A DNA stretch of 64,000 nucleotides from Sedimentitalea todarodis (GCF_032595355.1 NZ_JASMWN010000021.1:26965-90964), one strand, 5' to 3'. Positions 17,994 through 27,033 are shown, counted from the first letter of the stretch. Made by a program: numbers and translations. The notes: generated by a model not told the origin, from the letters alone.

Positions 17994-18725
17994 TCAGAAC
18001 TCCCGTCCACGCAGGGCGGCCACGGCAGCAGCCTCGGTCGTGAACCCACCAGTCTCACGGGTAATGCAGATATGATCGTCGCCCATGCGGATCGTGTAGG
18101 CGTCCCGCACGCCGGTGACCCGCACGACCGCACCTTGCGTCTGGCTGTTCTGGGTGATCTCGTAGCCCTGGGCGTTCAAGCCGAAGATCGAGGGCCGCAC
18201 GCCGGGCCGGAATTCAAAGAAGGTCGAGCGCCCATCATTCCAGACCCTCACCGGGCGGATCGCACCGCTGCCCGCGAACTGATAGCCGGTATCTCGGCCT
18301 CCAGCCGCAAGCTGGCGCCCGGCGGGGCGCTCGTCGGGAAAGTTTACGACGACCCGGAAAGACTGTGTCCGCGAGCGTCCCTCTGTCAGATAGAAGGCGA
18401 CAGCGCGGCGGTTGGTAAAGATCGTCAGGTTTGTCGTGGCCCGAGCCTCGACAGGCTTGATCGAGATCGTATTGCGGTTTGACAGAACCTCCACTTCATA
18501 GGACGCGGAGTCACCGATCAGGACTTGATTGATCCGTTCGCCGGGACCGAGTTCGATTGACGTGTTTACCCGAAGGTGGGTGTCGATCCGGATCACATCC
18601 GTAGGGTTGAAGGTCACGTGGCGAACGCGGGCGTCCTGACCCATGGTGACCGGTGCGCGCTCGGCCAAGGCGGGCGTTCCGAGCAACCCGCCGACCGTTG
18701 CGATGGCAATTATGAAGGTTTTCAT
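17994..18725 (-). CDS. virB9: Type IV secretion outer-membrane core protein VirB9
   Basis: 243 residues with a signal peptide ending near TPALA. The N-terminal domain shows RVRHVTFNPTDVIRIDTHLRVNTSIELGPGERI, as in VirB9/CagX. The C-terminal domain ends in VWNDGRSTFFEF and DDHICITRE. It assembles with VirB7 and VirB10 as the outer-membrane ring. Spacing to virB8 is 3 bases and to virB10 2 bases, so they form one operon. Confidence 0.92.
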   Translation of the reverse strand: MKTFIIAIATVGGLLGTPALAERAPVTMGQDARVRHVTFNPTDVIRIDTHLRVNTSIELGPGERINQVLIGDSASYEVEVLSNRNTISIKPVEARATTNLTIFTNRRAVAFYLTEGRSRTQSFRVVVNFPDERPAGRQLAAGGRDTGYQFAGSGAIRPVRVWNDGRSTFFEFRPGVRPSIFGLNAQGYEITQNSQTQGAVVRVTGVRDAYTIRMGDDHICITRETGGFTTEAAAVAALRGREF

Positions 18726-18728
18726 GAA

Positions 18729-19373
18729 CTATTCTCGTGTCAGTGTTTCGGCATCGACCCGGTAAGCGGTCACCGAGAAGCCAAGGGGATTTTCCCAAAC
18801 GCGTGTCAGGGAGCGTTCGCGGCGGGGGGCAAATTCAAACCCTACGGTGGCGATGAATGTTTGCGTGACGGGGGTCTGGTTGGGTCGGGTGAGGCGTTTG
18901 TCGAACCGGATCTGAGCCACTTCGTCCTGCAGGAAGGTGATCGCCCGCACGCGGACATCGACCTGCGCATTCGCGCCGTAGCTGCGCGGTGGATAATTCT
19001 CGGCCCCCGCGGTCCAGAGTTCTATCAGCGAGGCGCGGGCGGGCCCGCTGGAGCGCCGCTGGACACTTTCGAGCCGTTCTTGAATGCCGTTCCTGAAATA
19101 GCTTTCGCGGTCGCTGATATAACTGACAAGCAGGGATTCCTTGATCGCTTCCTCATCGGTGATACCAGTCGGCTGAACCTGATAGATGCGTTCTGCTGCA
19201 CCCGACGTGCTGTCGACGAGGACGGTAAACACTTCGGTTTCGCGCAGGGGCAACATAACCGTAATGGTCAGGGCCAACAGCACGGATACGGCGCAGGAAC
19301 AGCCCGCAACGATCCATGCGGCGCGCGCTGCCCGGCGCGGACCCATCACCAAATCGATATCGAAATCACTCAT
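18729..19373 (-). CDS. virB8: Type IV secretion inner-membrane protein VirB8
   Basis: 214 residues. A short cytoplasmic N-terminus and a single membrane segment (about residues 20-42) are followed by a periplasmic NTF2-like domain with SDRESYFRNGIQERLESVQRRSSGP and a terminal NPLGFSVTAYRVDAET. This is the typical VirB8 layout. It bridges VirB6, VirB9 and VirB10. The gene begins 2 bases after virB6 ends. Confidence 0.92.
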   Translation of the reverse strand: MSDFDIDLVMGPRRAARAAWIVAGCSCAVSVLLALTITVMLPLRETEVFTVLVDSTSGAAERIYQVQPTGITDEEAIKESLLVSYISDRESYFRNGIQERLESVQRRSSGPARASLIELWTAGAENYPPRSYGANAQVDVRVRAITFLQDEVAQIRFDKRLTRPNQTPVTQTFIATVGFEFAPRRERSLTRVWENPLGFSVTAYRVDAETLTRE

Positions 19374-19375
19374 GA

Positions 19376-20377
19376 CTATCCCTTCTTCATCTTTCCGGCG
19401 AGCTTGACCGCACCGCCCGCATAGCTCCCGGCACGGGCCGCGCTGGACGATCGGTCGGAGACGCCTTGTCCCTGAAGTCCTGCATTGAAGCCCCGTCGCA
19501 TGTCATCTCCGCCCCGGATCGCGGCACCGGTATTGCGCCACGCGTTCCCGGGCATCCGCGCGGCATTTGCACCGATCGAGGCGAGGCCGATGTTCGTGGC
19601 GGCAACCCCTTGCGCGAAAGTTGGCACGAGCAACATCAGGCCAGCGCCGATCATCATCACCACGACGAACGAAATCGCGTCCCCGAGTGTTTCGACGCTG
19701 TCGAGGCTATCAGGTGCGACAGCTTCACCCGTCGCTATGGTGAAGCCAGCCATGGCAGCCACTAACAGCGGCACAAAGGAAAAACCGATGGCGAGTTTGA
19801 CCCATGCCTCGAACAGCGGCGCCGATTGTTTTAATAATGTGCAAGCCACGACCACAGGTGCGATGGCGATCAATACCGCCAACATGATCTTGGCGGCCGA
19901 CAGAACGATGATGGTGATCGTCGCCATGGCGGCGGCCACAAGAAACATGACCACGCTGGTCATGGCACCGGCCAGCCAGCCTCCATTCTGGCTGATCGCC
20001 TGCCCGACATTCAGGGCTTGGGAGTAGAGATCGTCTATGCCGTCATAAAGGTTTGTGACATCACCACCTGAGAGGGAGTTGAGAATACCTGCACCAAGTT
20101 CGGCAGGAGCATTTGTCAGCGCATCGTACGGAACAGAAAGGTTTGCGTAGATCAAAAACACATTGACCAGCACAATGCGCAGCCCTACCGACACGATTGT
20201 GGAAACCGAGAGCGGCACGGCTTGCAGACCCACATTTGCGCCTACAAGAACGACCACCAACACAGATGCGGTCTGTACAACCGGGCGTACTGCGGCAACC
20301 GTATCAGCATACGTGTCAGCTGCCACGCCCGCGACAGTGGCATCTACCAATGCCAGAACCTCAGCGATTATGGCCAT
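19376..20377 (-). CDS. virB6: Type IV secretion polytopic protein VirB6/TrbL
   Basis: 333 residues with at least six hydrophobic segments, for example VVQTASVLVVVLVGANVG, IVSVGLRIVLVNVFLIYANL, VVMFLVAAAMATITIIVL and FVVVMMIGAGLMLLVPTF. A hydrophilic glycine/arginine-rich tail follows. Length and layout match TrbL/VirB6, the inner-membrane channel component. It lies between an unknown small exported protein and virB8. Confidence 0.88.
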   Translation of the reverse strand: MAIIAEVLALVDATVAGVAADTYADTVAAVRPVVQTASVLVVVLVGANVGLQAVPLSVSTIVSVGLRIVLVNVFLIYANLSVPYDALTNAPAELGAGILNSLSGGDVTNLYDGIDDLYSQALNVGQAISQNGGWLAGAMTSVVMFLVAAAMATITIIVLSAAKIMLAVLIAIAPVVVACTLLKQSAPLFEAWVKLAIGFSFVPLLVAAMAGFTIATGEAVAPDSLDSVETLGDAISFVVVMMIGAGLMLLVPTFAQGVAATNIGLASIGANAARMPGNAWRNTGAAIRGGDDMRRGFNAGLQGQGVSDRSSSAARAGSYAGGAVKLAGKMKKG

Positions 20378-20379
20378 CC

Positions 20380-20868
20380 TTAACTACCACACCGCTCCAA
20401 TTGGAAGTTCTGATAGCGCTCGTTTACATCTGACCAATCGCTGCGACGGTATTTGCGAAAGACGCTGAAATCGCTGGTAGTTGCATCCTGCGCCGCTTTG
20501 CCAATCCGTTCCTGCGTAAACGCATCGAGCGACCCGAGATCATAGATGCAGCCGCAGAAGCCCTGCGACATTGCAAGCTCTCTCAGGTCGGTGCCGAAGC
20601 CCCACCGAACCGCTCCTCGAAAAATCTCGTTGCCGAAAAACTCAGTGTCCGGATAGCTGAAGGTGCAGGTTTGCGGCTTCGGGAACATCAAGAGCCCTCT
20701 TGCCTGTACCTCGCGCATGAGATCGAGGAGGCGCTCTTCCTCCCCATTTTCGGTGGCAGTGACGACCTCCCCGAGCAACGTATCGTCGGGCAGGTCTTGC
20801 AAGTCTTCCGCCCAGGCACTGCCTGCTAGGGCGATGAAAACTGCAAGTGCTTTGAGTGATGTATTCAA
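20380..20868 (-). CDS. Exported protein of unknown function within the virB operon
   Basis: 162 residues with a clear signal peptide (MNTSLKALAVFIALAGSAWA). The mature part has four cysteines, including a CGC pair, and no domain I recognise. It sits exactly between virB5 and virB6, with 3-base and 2-base spacing, so it is very likely part of the secretion system. Its position resembles that of small accessory or entry-exclusion proteins near virB5/virB6 in other systems, but no such function is shown by sequence. Confidence 0.7.
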   Translation of the reverse strand: MNTSLKALAVFIALAGSAWAEDLQDLPDDTLLGEVVTATENGEEERLLDLMREVQARGLLMFPKPQTCTFSYPDTEFFGNEIFRGAVRWGFGTDLRELAMSQGFCGCIYDLGSLDAFTQERIGKAAQDATTSDFSVFRKYRRSDWSDVNERYQNFQLERCGS

Positions 20869-20871
20869 GGG

Positions 20872-21681
20872 TCAGTCCTCGGCGCCGGAGAAATCAAAGA
20901 AGGAGCGTGTGCGGGCCTGCTCGGCCGCGAAATCAATGCCGTTTTGACCTTGCGCCAAGCCTTGGGCGGCATTCAGGCGCCACATCTGGCCCAGCATGTA
21001 ATTCGTCTCCGCGGCCATACGCGTGTTGAGATCGATCGATTCCTTGAGCGTTTCCTGTTCGCCAATCGCTTCCACCAGCCCATCGATACGCTCGATGCTC
21101 TGGGCGGCTTCCTCGTAGGAAATTTGGGCTTGCCCGATAACCATGGCATTGGCAGCCGCCAGATCGGCTATGGCAGCGCCTTGCGGGTTCCCGGCGTCGT
21201 TCAGCTCGGTGAGCTTTTCCGAGGTGAACCCCGCACTGGCCATGGTCTCGCGCATGGCATCTGCGGCGCGGCGCTCACCCATGGTGACGTCGCCATCGAG
21301 CAGATCGTCCAGCAGGCTGTCAAAATCCCCGAGCGACAGACTGTCCATGAAACCCGATAGATCGGTGATCTTCTGGGCACGGGCACGCAGGTCCTCCACA
21401 TCGTTGTAGAGGGCTGCGATTTCATTCAGGCCGGTAATTGAACCCAGGACGTCATCAAGAAGGCCCTGAATATCAGTGAGGCGCTCGATCTGGGTACGCA
21501 ATTCCTCGATTTGCTGGAGCTGGTTTTCCGCATCGCGCAGCGCGGCCTGCAGCTGCTCGATATTCTGCGCGAGGTTCGATCCATCGATCACAGGCACACC
21601 CTGAGCGAAGGCTGGGGGCGGGTGTGCCGCCATGAGCGTGCCCGCGACAATAATTGCGGCAATGCGGGTGTCAGCCCTCAT
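20872..21681 (-). CDS. virB5: Type IV secretion minor pilin VirB5
   Basis: 269 residues with a signal peptide ending at AFA-QG. A mature N-terminus GVPVIDGSNLAQNIEQLQAALRDAENQLQQIEEL is typical of VirB5/TrbJ. A long helical hairpin and a C-terminal helical region (NYMLGQMWRLNAAQGLAQGQNG) complete the usual layout. It is expected at the pilus tip. The start overlaps the end of the upstream transglycosylase-like gene by 11 bases. That upstream protein begins with nearly the same GVPVIDGSNLA sequence. Confidence 0.85.
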   Translation of the reverse strand: MRADTRIAAIIVAGTLMAAHPPPAFAQGVPVIDGSNLAQNIEQLQAALRDAENQLQQIEELRTQIERLTDIQGLLDDVLGSITGLNEIAALYNDVEDLRARAQKITDLSGFMDSLSLGDFDSLLDDLLDGDVTMGERRAADAMRETMASAGFTSEKLTELNDAGNPQGAAIADLAAANAMVIGQAQISYEEAAQSIERIDGLVEAIGEQETLKESIDLNTRMAAETNYMLGQMWRLNAAQGLAQGQNGIDFAAEQARTRSFFDFSGAED

Positions 21682-22789
21682 CGGAATACCTCCAGAAAGT
21701 GGATTGCTCCAGGTGATCGGCGGCCTCGGTCAAACCTTGTGCCGCTTCGACTTTCACGTGGGCCGCGCGCAGACGCAGCGTCAGCGCCATGAGCCGCGCC
21801 CGTTCAGCAAGCATATAGGTGGAGCGGTCCAGCGCCTCTTTTGCGTTATCGGGCGGATCTTCACGCAAAAGCGCCGCGATCCTCGTCATGGCCTGATCGA
21901 TCTGGGTGCCCATGTAGGCGCCATAGCCGACCGAGGCATCCGCCCAGTTGCCCCAGGCGGCCGAGGCACCATCGAAGCCCGCCAGTGACCCCGTCATGTC
22001 GACGCCGGTGATGGTGCCAAGATAGTCGTTGTAATAGCCGTTGATGCGCCGGACGTAGGTCTGGGTTTCCTCGAAAGGAGGCACACCACCATATTCGAGA
22101 ACACGGCCGGGGCCTGCATTATAGGCCGCCAGAGCGTGATCAATCCGACCGAAGCGGTTCAGTTGCGTGAGAATGTAGCGTGCGCCACCGTCCAGGTTTT
22201 CCCAAGGATCATACGGGTTCACACCGAGATCCGATGCTGTGCCCGGCATCAGCTGGCAAAAACCGCGCGCACCCACGTGGGAGACGGCTGCATTGTTGAA
22301 ACGACTTTCCTGCTTGATCAGTGACTGAAACAAGATACGCCATGTCAGTGGCGTCAGACCGGCGGCCGCAACACCGGGATGACCCTCATAGCGCCGCGCC
22401 ACCGTGATGATCATGCGCTCCACGTCGCTTGGCTCACCGAAGAGGCGATCGGCATCAGGATGATCTTCCTGGGCTGGGTAAGTCTCTGCAGCGCTCGCCC
22501 AGCCAGGCCCACCAGCCTCGAACCCACTCAGGTCGGTGACACCGGTGGTCTCCGCAAGGAAACGCTCATAGGCTTCAAGCTGCTCTTGATAGATATCCGC
22601 TTGTTCCTCGCGGGCATCGCGCTTCTGGCCCTGCCGCAAGGCGTCGCGTGCGAGCTCTTCGACGCGAGACACAGCGCGGGCAAGGTTGGAGCCATCGATC
22701 ACTGGCACGCCCTGCGCGGAGGCAAGCGAGCCAAGACCCAAGGCCAACGGAATCGCCATTCTAGAAGCTCTGGAAATCACAATGCGCAT
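21671..22789 (-). CDS. Lytic transglycosylase fused to VirB5-like ends
   Basis: About 372 residues. After a signal peptide ending ASA-QG comes GVPVIDGSNLARAVSRVEEL, the hallmark start of VirB5. An SLT lytic transglycosylase domain follows, with QSLIKQESRFN (catalytic E), GARGFCQLMPGTA and ALAAYNAGPGRV. The C-terminal helical region (ALDRSTYMLAERARLMALTLRLRAAHVKVEAAQGLTEA) again resembles VirB5. It may be both a wall-opening enzyme and a pilus-associated protein. The start at 22789 gives a basic n-region before the signal sequence; 22759 is an alternative that begins just after the virB7-like stop. Confidence 0.8.
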   Translation of the reverse strand: MRIVISRASRMAIPLALGLGSLASAQGVPVIDGSNLARAVSRVEELARDALRQGQKRDAREEQADIYQEQLEAYERFLAETTGVTDLSGFEAGGPGWASAAETYPAQEDHPDADRLFGEPSDVERMIITVARRYEGHPGVAAAGLTPLTWRILFQSLIKQESRFNNAAVSHVGARGFCQLMPGTASDLGVNPYDPWENLDGGARYILTQLNRFGRIDHALAAYNAGPGRVLEYGGVPPFEETQTYVRRINGYYNDYLGTITGVDMTGSLAGFDGASAAWGNWADASVGYGAYMGTQIDQAMTRIAALLREDPPDNAKEALDRSTYMLAERARLMALTLRLRAAHVKVEAAQGLTEAADHLEQSTFWRYSDEG

Positions 22790-22928
22790 TCCGTGAAACA
22801 AGGTCGGGAGCAGGGGCCGAGAACGCCATAACGGGCCGCTCAAAACAGGGCGATCGCACGCCTGTTGATGCACCTTCGCAAGCGCTCAGGACCGTCATGG
22901 CGACCAACAGAAAAAATCGTGCTTTCAC
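22761..22928 (-). CDS. VirB7-like outer-membrane lipoprotein
   Basis: A 55-residue protein starting at GTG that overlaps the virB4 stop codon. It has a short lipoprotein signal with lipobox LSAC (VKARFFLLVAMTVLSAC) and two further cysteines. VirB7 proteins are small lipoproteins that anchor the outer-membrane ring through VirB9. Size, lipobox and position inside the virB operon fit, although canonical virB7 usually sits nearer virB8. Function is inferred from these features, not from sequence identity. Confidence 0.6.
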   Translation of the reverse strand: MKARFFLLVAMTVLSACEGASTGVRSPCFERPVMAFSAPAPDLVSRNAHCDFQSF

Positions 22929-25294
22929 ATCATGTCCTTCCAGAATTCTTCTTTCTTGCGCCAATCAGCAGGCGCCTTTTCCTCGCCGGTCTTGCCGCCA
23001 CCAAGAACAGTAACCAGACCGCCCAAGCCTGCGAGATCGGTATTGACGAACACGCTGTCGGCGCCAGAACGGATCAATGCCAGCCGCAACCCGGCTGTCG
23101 GGCTGGAAAGAAAATCCGCCTCGCGCGCGTTCAGGCGCAGGATGCTGTAATCCTCCGGATTTGCCCGTGGATTGGGAAACAGGATCTGGGTTGCCACACT
23201 TTCCGCGATGATCTGGCCGACCGAACTTTGGTCCAGATGGCCCGGTGTCTGGGTCAACATCATCACCACGCAGTTGCGCTTGCGCATGGTAACCAGCCAG
23301 TCATGGAGGCGCTTGACGAAGATATCGTCAGCCAACATCTTCCACGCCTCGTCGATCACAATGATTGTTGGTCTGCGATCCTCGATCACGCGCTCGATAC
23401 GGCGGAAGAGATAGGCGAGCAGGGCGGAGCGTTCTGCGTCCTGGTCCAGAAGTTCGGTCATGTCGAGACCAAGGACATCCTCGCCAATGGCAATCGCCTG
23501 GGCACTGGGCCTTGAGAAAAGCCAACCGTACCGGCCGACTTCTGTCCATTCCCGCACGCGGGACACCAGGTCGCCATCATCATCGGTGGAGGCCACGAGA
23601 CTTGCCAAACCGTCGAAGGTTCTGAGGCCCGGCTCCGCGGCGGCGATCTGACGAACCGCCTCGTTCAGTGCTGCGGTCTGGACCGTCTCAAATGGACGGT
23701 GACGGGCCAGAATGTCGCCGAGCCAATCTGTCAGCCAGGCGGCCCCCCGCGCATCGGTCTCCGTGGTCATCGGGTTAAAGCCGGTGGGCTGGCCCACCTT
23801 GATTTCGCTGTAGCTGCCACCCAAAGCGCGGATCGCCATCTCCAACCCCTGATCCTTGTCGAAAACGATGACTCGCGCACCCACTCTTCGGGCCTGTGCC
23901 ATGAGAAAAGCCGTGCCGAGTGTCTTGCCGGACCCGGTGCGGCCCAGAACAAGGGTGTGCCCGACGCTTGGCTCATCGGTCCGGCGCCCCGCTTCGTGAA
24001 AGTTGAACCGGTAGAGGCTGGAGGTCACGGTCGGGAAGGCCGTGATCGTCTTGCCCCATGGGCTGGCCTCGGGTCCGCGCCCCGGCCTTGTCTTGTGAAA
24101 CGCTGCAAGTTCCGCGAAATTGTGCGACGAAACGATCCCGTCACGGATCCGGTAGGCCCAGTTTCCCGGCGCTTGCGCGAAATAGAGCGCCTTTGCGGCC
24201 CAGGATTCCCTTACCAGAACGGCACCGGTCTCTTGCCCCGCCCGCCAGATCTCGGAAGCTGCCTGTTCCAGTTCCTCGGCGCTGTCACAGAAGACCTGCA
24301 CGGATGCATGGTGTGTCCCAAAGGTCGACCGGCCGGATGCCACGGCGTCGGCGGCTTCGATCAATTGCTCTGTCAGGCTGACACCAGCATCGTCGGAGGC
24401 ACCCCGCTGGCGAAAGGTGCGTTGAATGCGCTCAACCATCTCATTGGCGCGCCGCGGCGTGAAAGAGTTGGTGATCGTGATGTCATAGGGCAGTTCCAAC
24501 GCGTCAAGCATGGTTGGCCAGGTGCGACTGGGATAGGATTTTATCCCGAAAATCGCGCCGTATCGTGCGCTGTCGCCGCTTTCCAGCCGCATGGTTTTGC
24601 CTTGAAAGCTGACGTCGAAATTGCTCATCGTGTCAGCCAACAGTTGCCCGGGGGCCGCGATGATCTTGCCGTAGCTCTGTCCGTGTACCGCGGCCAACAC
24701 TGCAAGCCAGTCCCCGCTCGAGACTGTCAGGCGCGCTGCGCCTGCGTCGGAATACATCGCCATGAGCAGCGTCATGGCCTCTTCTAGGGCAACAATTCGC
24801 GTATCGATGTCTTTCTGGAAATCGCGGCCCCCGCCTAGGGCACCCAGAACCTTCGAGAATGCCTGCGGCATCGACGGACGCATCAATACTGTCAGCATCA
24901 AGGTGCGGGCTTTCAGGTCACGTGCGCGCAGGCTTCTCTGCCACGCCGCGTCTACCGCATTTGCAAAAGGCATACCGTCAGGCGCAGCAAGGTCCGCGAC
25001 ATCCGGGCGTGATACCTTGCTGATGTGGAAACCGAAACGCTCGCCCAACTGACTGACGATCCGGGCAAAGCCTTCACTGATCTCATCGATCCGGGTGTCA
25101 TCGCTGGTGAAGCTGTCGATCCCGCCAAGCGTGACCGACGCCATCAGATCACCCTGCCGCGTCAGGATGACATTGTCTCGCACCGCAGCAATGTAAGGTA
25201 GGTGCCGCCCAAGACGCTCGGCTTTCAAGACCTTGTCCCCAAGTGCATCCCGAACAGCGTTGTTTGCAATCAACCCCCGAAACTCATGCGACAT
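22925..25294 (-). CDS. virB4: Type IV secretion ATPase VirB4
   Basis: About 789 residues. The N-terminal CagE/TrbE domain (ADTMSNFDVSFQGKTM region) is followed by the C-terminal ATPase with Walker A VLGRTGSGKTLGTAF and Walker B TIIVIDEAWKMLAD, plus the MLTQTPGHLDQS segment usual for VirB4. It powers pilus assembly and substrate transfer at the inner membrane. The start at 25294 (MSHEFRG) is chosen; upstream ATGs at 25309 and 25324 lie deeper inside virB3. The stop overlaps the virB7-like GTG. Confidence 0.93.
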   Translation of the reverse strand: MSHEFRGLIANNAVRDALGDKVLKAERLGRHLPYIAAVRDNVILTRQGDLMASVTLGGIDSFTSDDTRIDEISEGFARIVSQLGERFGFHISKVSRPDVADLAAPDGMPFANAVDAAWQRSLRARDLKARTLMLTVLMRPSMPQAFSKVLGALGGGRDFQKDIDTRIVALEEAMTLLMAMYSDAGAARLTVSSGDWLAVLAAVHGQSYGKIIAAPGQLLADTMSNFDVSFQGKTMRLESGDSARYGAIFGIKSYPSRTWPTMLDALELPYDITITNSFTPRRANEMVERIQRTFRQRGASDDAGVSLTEQLIEAADAVASGRSTFGTHHASVQVFCDSAEELEQAASEIWRAGQETGAVLVRESWAAKALYFAQAPGNWAYRIRDGIVSSHNFAELAAFHKTRPGRGPEASPWGKTITAFPTVTSSLYRFNFHEAGRRTDEPSVGHTLVLGRTGSGKTLGTAFLMAQARRVGARVIVFDKDQGLEMAIRALGGSYSEIKVGQPTGFNPMTTETDARGAAWLTDWLGDILARHRPFETVQTAALNEAVRQIAAAEPGLRTFDGLASLVASTDDDGDLVSRVREWTEVGRYGWLFSRPSAQAIAIGEDVLGLDMTELLDQDAERSALLAYLFRRIERVIEDRRPTIIVIDEAWKMLADDIFVKRLHDWLVTMRKRNCVVMMLTQTPGHLDQSSVGQIIAESVATQILFPNPRANPEDYSILRLNAREADFLSSPTAGLRLALIRSGADSVFVNTDLAGLGGLVTVLGGGKTGEEKAPADWRKKEEFWKDMM

Positions 25295-25559
25295 AGAGAT
25301 CGCCCCCATCGCGGGATCGCACACTCGTTCGCGGTGTGCGCGACATCACCACGTTCAAAATCTGGAACAGATGTGGATTGCGGTCTGCGACCAGCCAAAG
25401 CGGTGGGTAGCCCGCGAGGAAAACCAGCAGGAACCGCATGTCGTCAACCAGAATGAAAGGGATCACGGATGCGAAGACCAGCGCCACGAAATATCCGATC
25501 GGGAGACCGAATATCCGTGGCGGCTTGGTCAGCCCCAGAAAGAGTGGCGTGTCGCGCAT
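25284..25559 (-). CDS. virB3: Type IV secretion inner-membrane protein VirB3
   Basis: 91 residues with the characteristic PLFLGLTKPPRIFGLPIGYF start and two adjacent membrane segments (about 22-40 and 42-57), as in VirB3/TrbD. It helps VirB4 associate with the membrane and supports pilus assembly. It overlaps the virB4 start by about 11 bases and follows virB2 by 23 bases. Confidence 0.9.
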   Translation of the reverse strand: MRDTPLFLGLTKPPRIFGLPIGYFVALVFASVIPFILVDDMRFLLVFLAGYPPLWLVADRNPHLFQILNVVMSRTPRTSVRSRDGGDLYVA

Positions 25560-25582
25560 GAAGGTCTCTGCGGCCGGTCAGA

Positions 25583-25867
25583 TCAAGGAGCCGCAAAGCC
25601 GTCGATGATGGTCTCGGCCGAAAAGATCAGCACCACGCCGACAAACACGGCGACGAAGATCGGCCAGTTGAGACGCCCGAAAAACATCATGACACCGGAC
25701 CCCACAAGAGCGAGCACGCCGAGGCCACGGCCGATCGGACCCGTCACCGCGTCGATGATGTTGTCGATCATGTCAGAGACCGGGCTAAGGTCTTGTGCGA
25801 GCGCCGGGGCGGCGGCCACTATCAGCAACGCGGCCAATGCCGCCCGGGTATAGTCGATGCGTTTCAT
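25583..25867 (-). CDS. virB2: Major pilin VirB2
   Basis: 94 residues with a signal peptide ending APALA-QD. Two hydrophobic stretches (GLGVLALVGSGVMMFFGRL and FVAVFVGVVLIFSAE) are joined by a short polar turn, which is the VirB2/TrbC pilin pattern. Its start is preceded by a short overlap with virB1 (ATGA). Confidence 0.9.
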   Translation of the reverse strand: MKRIDYTRAALAALLIVAAAPALAQDLSPVSDMIDNIIDAVTGPIGRGLGVLALVGSGVMMFFGRLNWPIFVAVFVGVVLIFSAETIIDGFAAP

Positions 25868-26547
25868 ATCTGGTCTCCGATGGATTGGGCATAGACGGCC
25901 ATGACCTTGCGGACATGGCCTTGGGTTTCGCGGTAGGGGGGAATCCCGCCATGGCGCGCCACGGCTTCGGGGCCGGCATTATAGGCTGCAAGCGCAAGCT
26001 GCGGCGTGCCGAAACGATCAAGTTGTGTCAGCAAGTAGCGGGCGGATCCATGCAGGTTTTGCTCAGGATCATGCGGATCGACGCCAAGCACGCGCGCAGT
26101 GTCCGGCATCAACTGCCCAAGCCCGATTGCGCCGACATGCGATCGCGCGCCTGGATCAAATGCGCTTTCAATAGCGATGTTCGCGCGAAAGAATGCGAGC
26201 CAATCGCGAGAGGACATCCCGGCTCTCCGCAGGGCCGGGTGGTCCACGTAAACCGACCCCACATCAAGGATCATAGTCTCGATCGAAGGGCGGCCCGATG
26301 GGACCCGAGGCGGAGACAGGCGTGGTGAATCGAGAGGGACGACCTCAGAGCGTGCGACACCGTCGCTTTGCTCGGGTTGGGGTCTTGCAAAGTCGAGAAC
26401 GCTACTGGTCAGTCGACCAACACGGTCTGGAGCATCGAGATCGATAACGGATTGTGCATAAGTGGAAGGGCCTGAAAGCCCCCAGAGAACGAGGCTAGCC
26501 GCTGGTAGGATACCTTGTCGTCTCAAACTCCCACGTGCCTCTCTCAC
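25864..26547 (-). CDS. virB1: Lytic transglycosylase VirB1
   Basis: 227 residues with an N-terminal export signal (ILPAASLVLWGLSGPSTYAQS). The C-terminal SLT domain shows NIAIESAFDPGARSHVGAIGLGQLMPDTA (catalytic E in IES) and ALAAYNAGPEAV. It opens peptidoglycan for the secretion channel. This is the second transglycosylase of the operon. The start overlaps the preceding gene by 53 bases, so the true start may lie a little downstream. Confidence 0.88.
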   Translation of the reverse strand: MREARGSLRRQGILPAASLVLWGLSGPSTYAQSVIDLDAPDRVGRLTSSVLDFARPQPEQSDGVARSEVVPLDSPRLSPPRVPSGRPSIETMILDVGSVYVDHPALRRAGMSSRDWLAFFRANIAIESAFDPGARSHVGAIGLGQLMPDTARVLGVDPHDPEQNLHGSARYLLTQLDRFGTPQLALAAYNAGPEAVARHGGIPPYRETQGHVRKVMAVYAQSIGDQI

Positions 26548-26836
26548 CTTCTCGGAGAGGGCAGCTGAATACCTTTGCGTCGAGCTCCAGGCAGAAGCTC
26601 ATGAGCCCTGCTGCGGTCTTGAAGACGCGTGGTTTAAGATCCCGGTTGGTCACATAGACCGACCGGTGCACACCGCCTTGACCGTCATTGGAGCAGACGA
26701 AAACCGTCCAGCCACCCCTATGCGTGTTGCCGCCCTTTTCCGGGGCTTCAACGCATTCCACCTCGATCCATGCCCCACCCTCGATCGCCTCTTGCATGTG
26801 CGATGTTAGGATCACGGGGTATTTTGTTCCTGCCAT
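26495..26836 (-). CDS. Hypothetical protein, first gene of the virB operon
   Basis: 113 residues without signal or membrane segment. A GGAGG ribosome-binding site lies just upstream of the ATG at 26836. The sequence (AWIEVECVEAPEKGGNTHRGGWTVFVCSNDGQGGVHRSVYVTNRDLKPRVFK) looks like a small beta-rich cytoplasmic protein; I do not recognise a family. It overlaps virB1 and is the promoter-proximal gene, so a regulatory or accessory role in conjugation is possible. Confidence 0.6.
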   Translation of the reverse strand: MAGTKYPVILTSHMQEAIEGGAWIEVECVEAPEKGGNTHRGGWTVFVCSNDGQGGVHRSVYVTNRDLKPRVFKTAAGLMSFCLELDAKVFSCPLREGERGTWEFETTRYPTSG

Positions 26837-27033
26837 TTTGCCTCCGAAGGAAAGAATTTCCTACGGAAGTAACCTGCTTTTGCACCGCTTCAAACAGTGC
26901 ATGTCACAAGATATGCGGCGACGTAGCGGAAAATCCTTTAGATGGTCAATAGATATCTTTTGATTGATTAAGATATTTTTTCAGTGATAGGTCCGACACA
27001 CGATTCGCCCCCAGATTGTCGGGAGACCACCAG
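26837..27033. promoter_or_regulatory. Divergent promoter region of the virB operon and the exported-protein genes
   Basis: This 197-base AT-rich gap separates the minus-strand virB operon from plus-strand genes and must hold the virB promoter. A dyad, ATATCTT (26953-26959) and AAGATAT (26970-26976), with a 10-base centre may be an operator. No confident -35/-10 pair was assigned. Confidence 0.45.
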
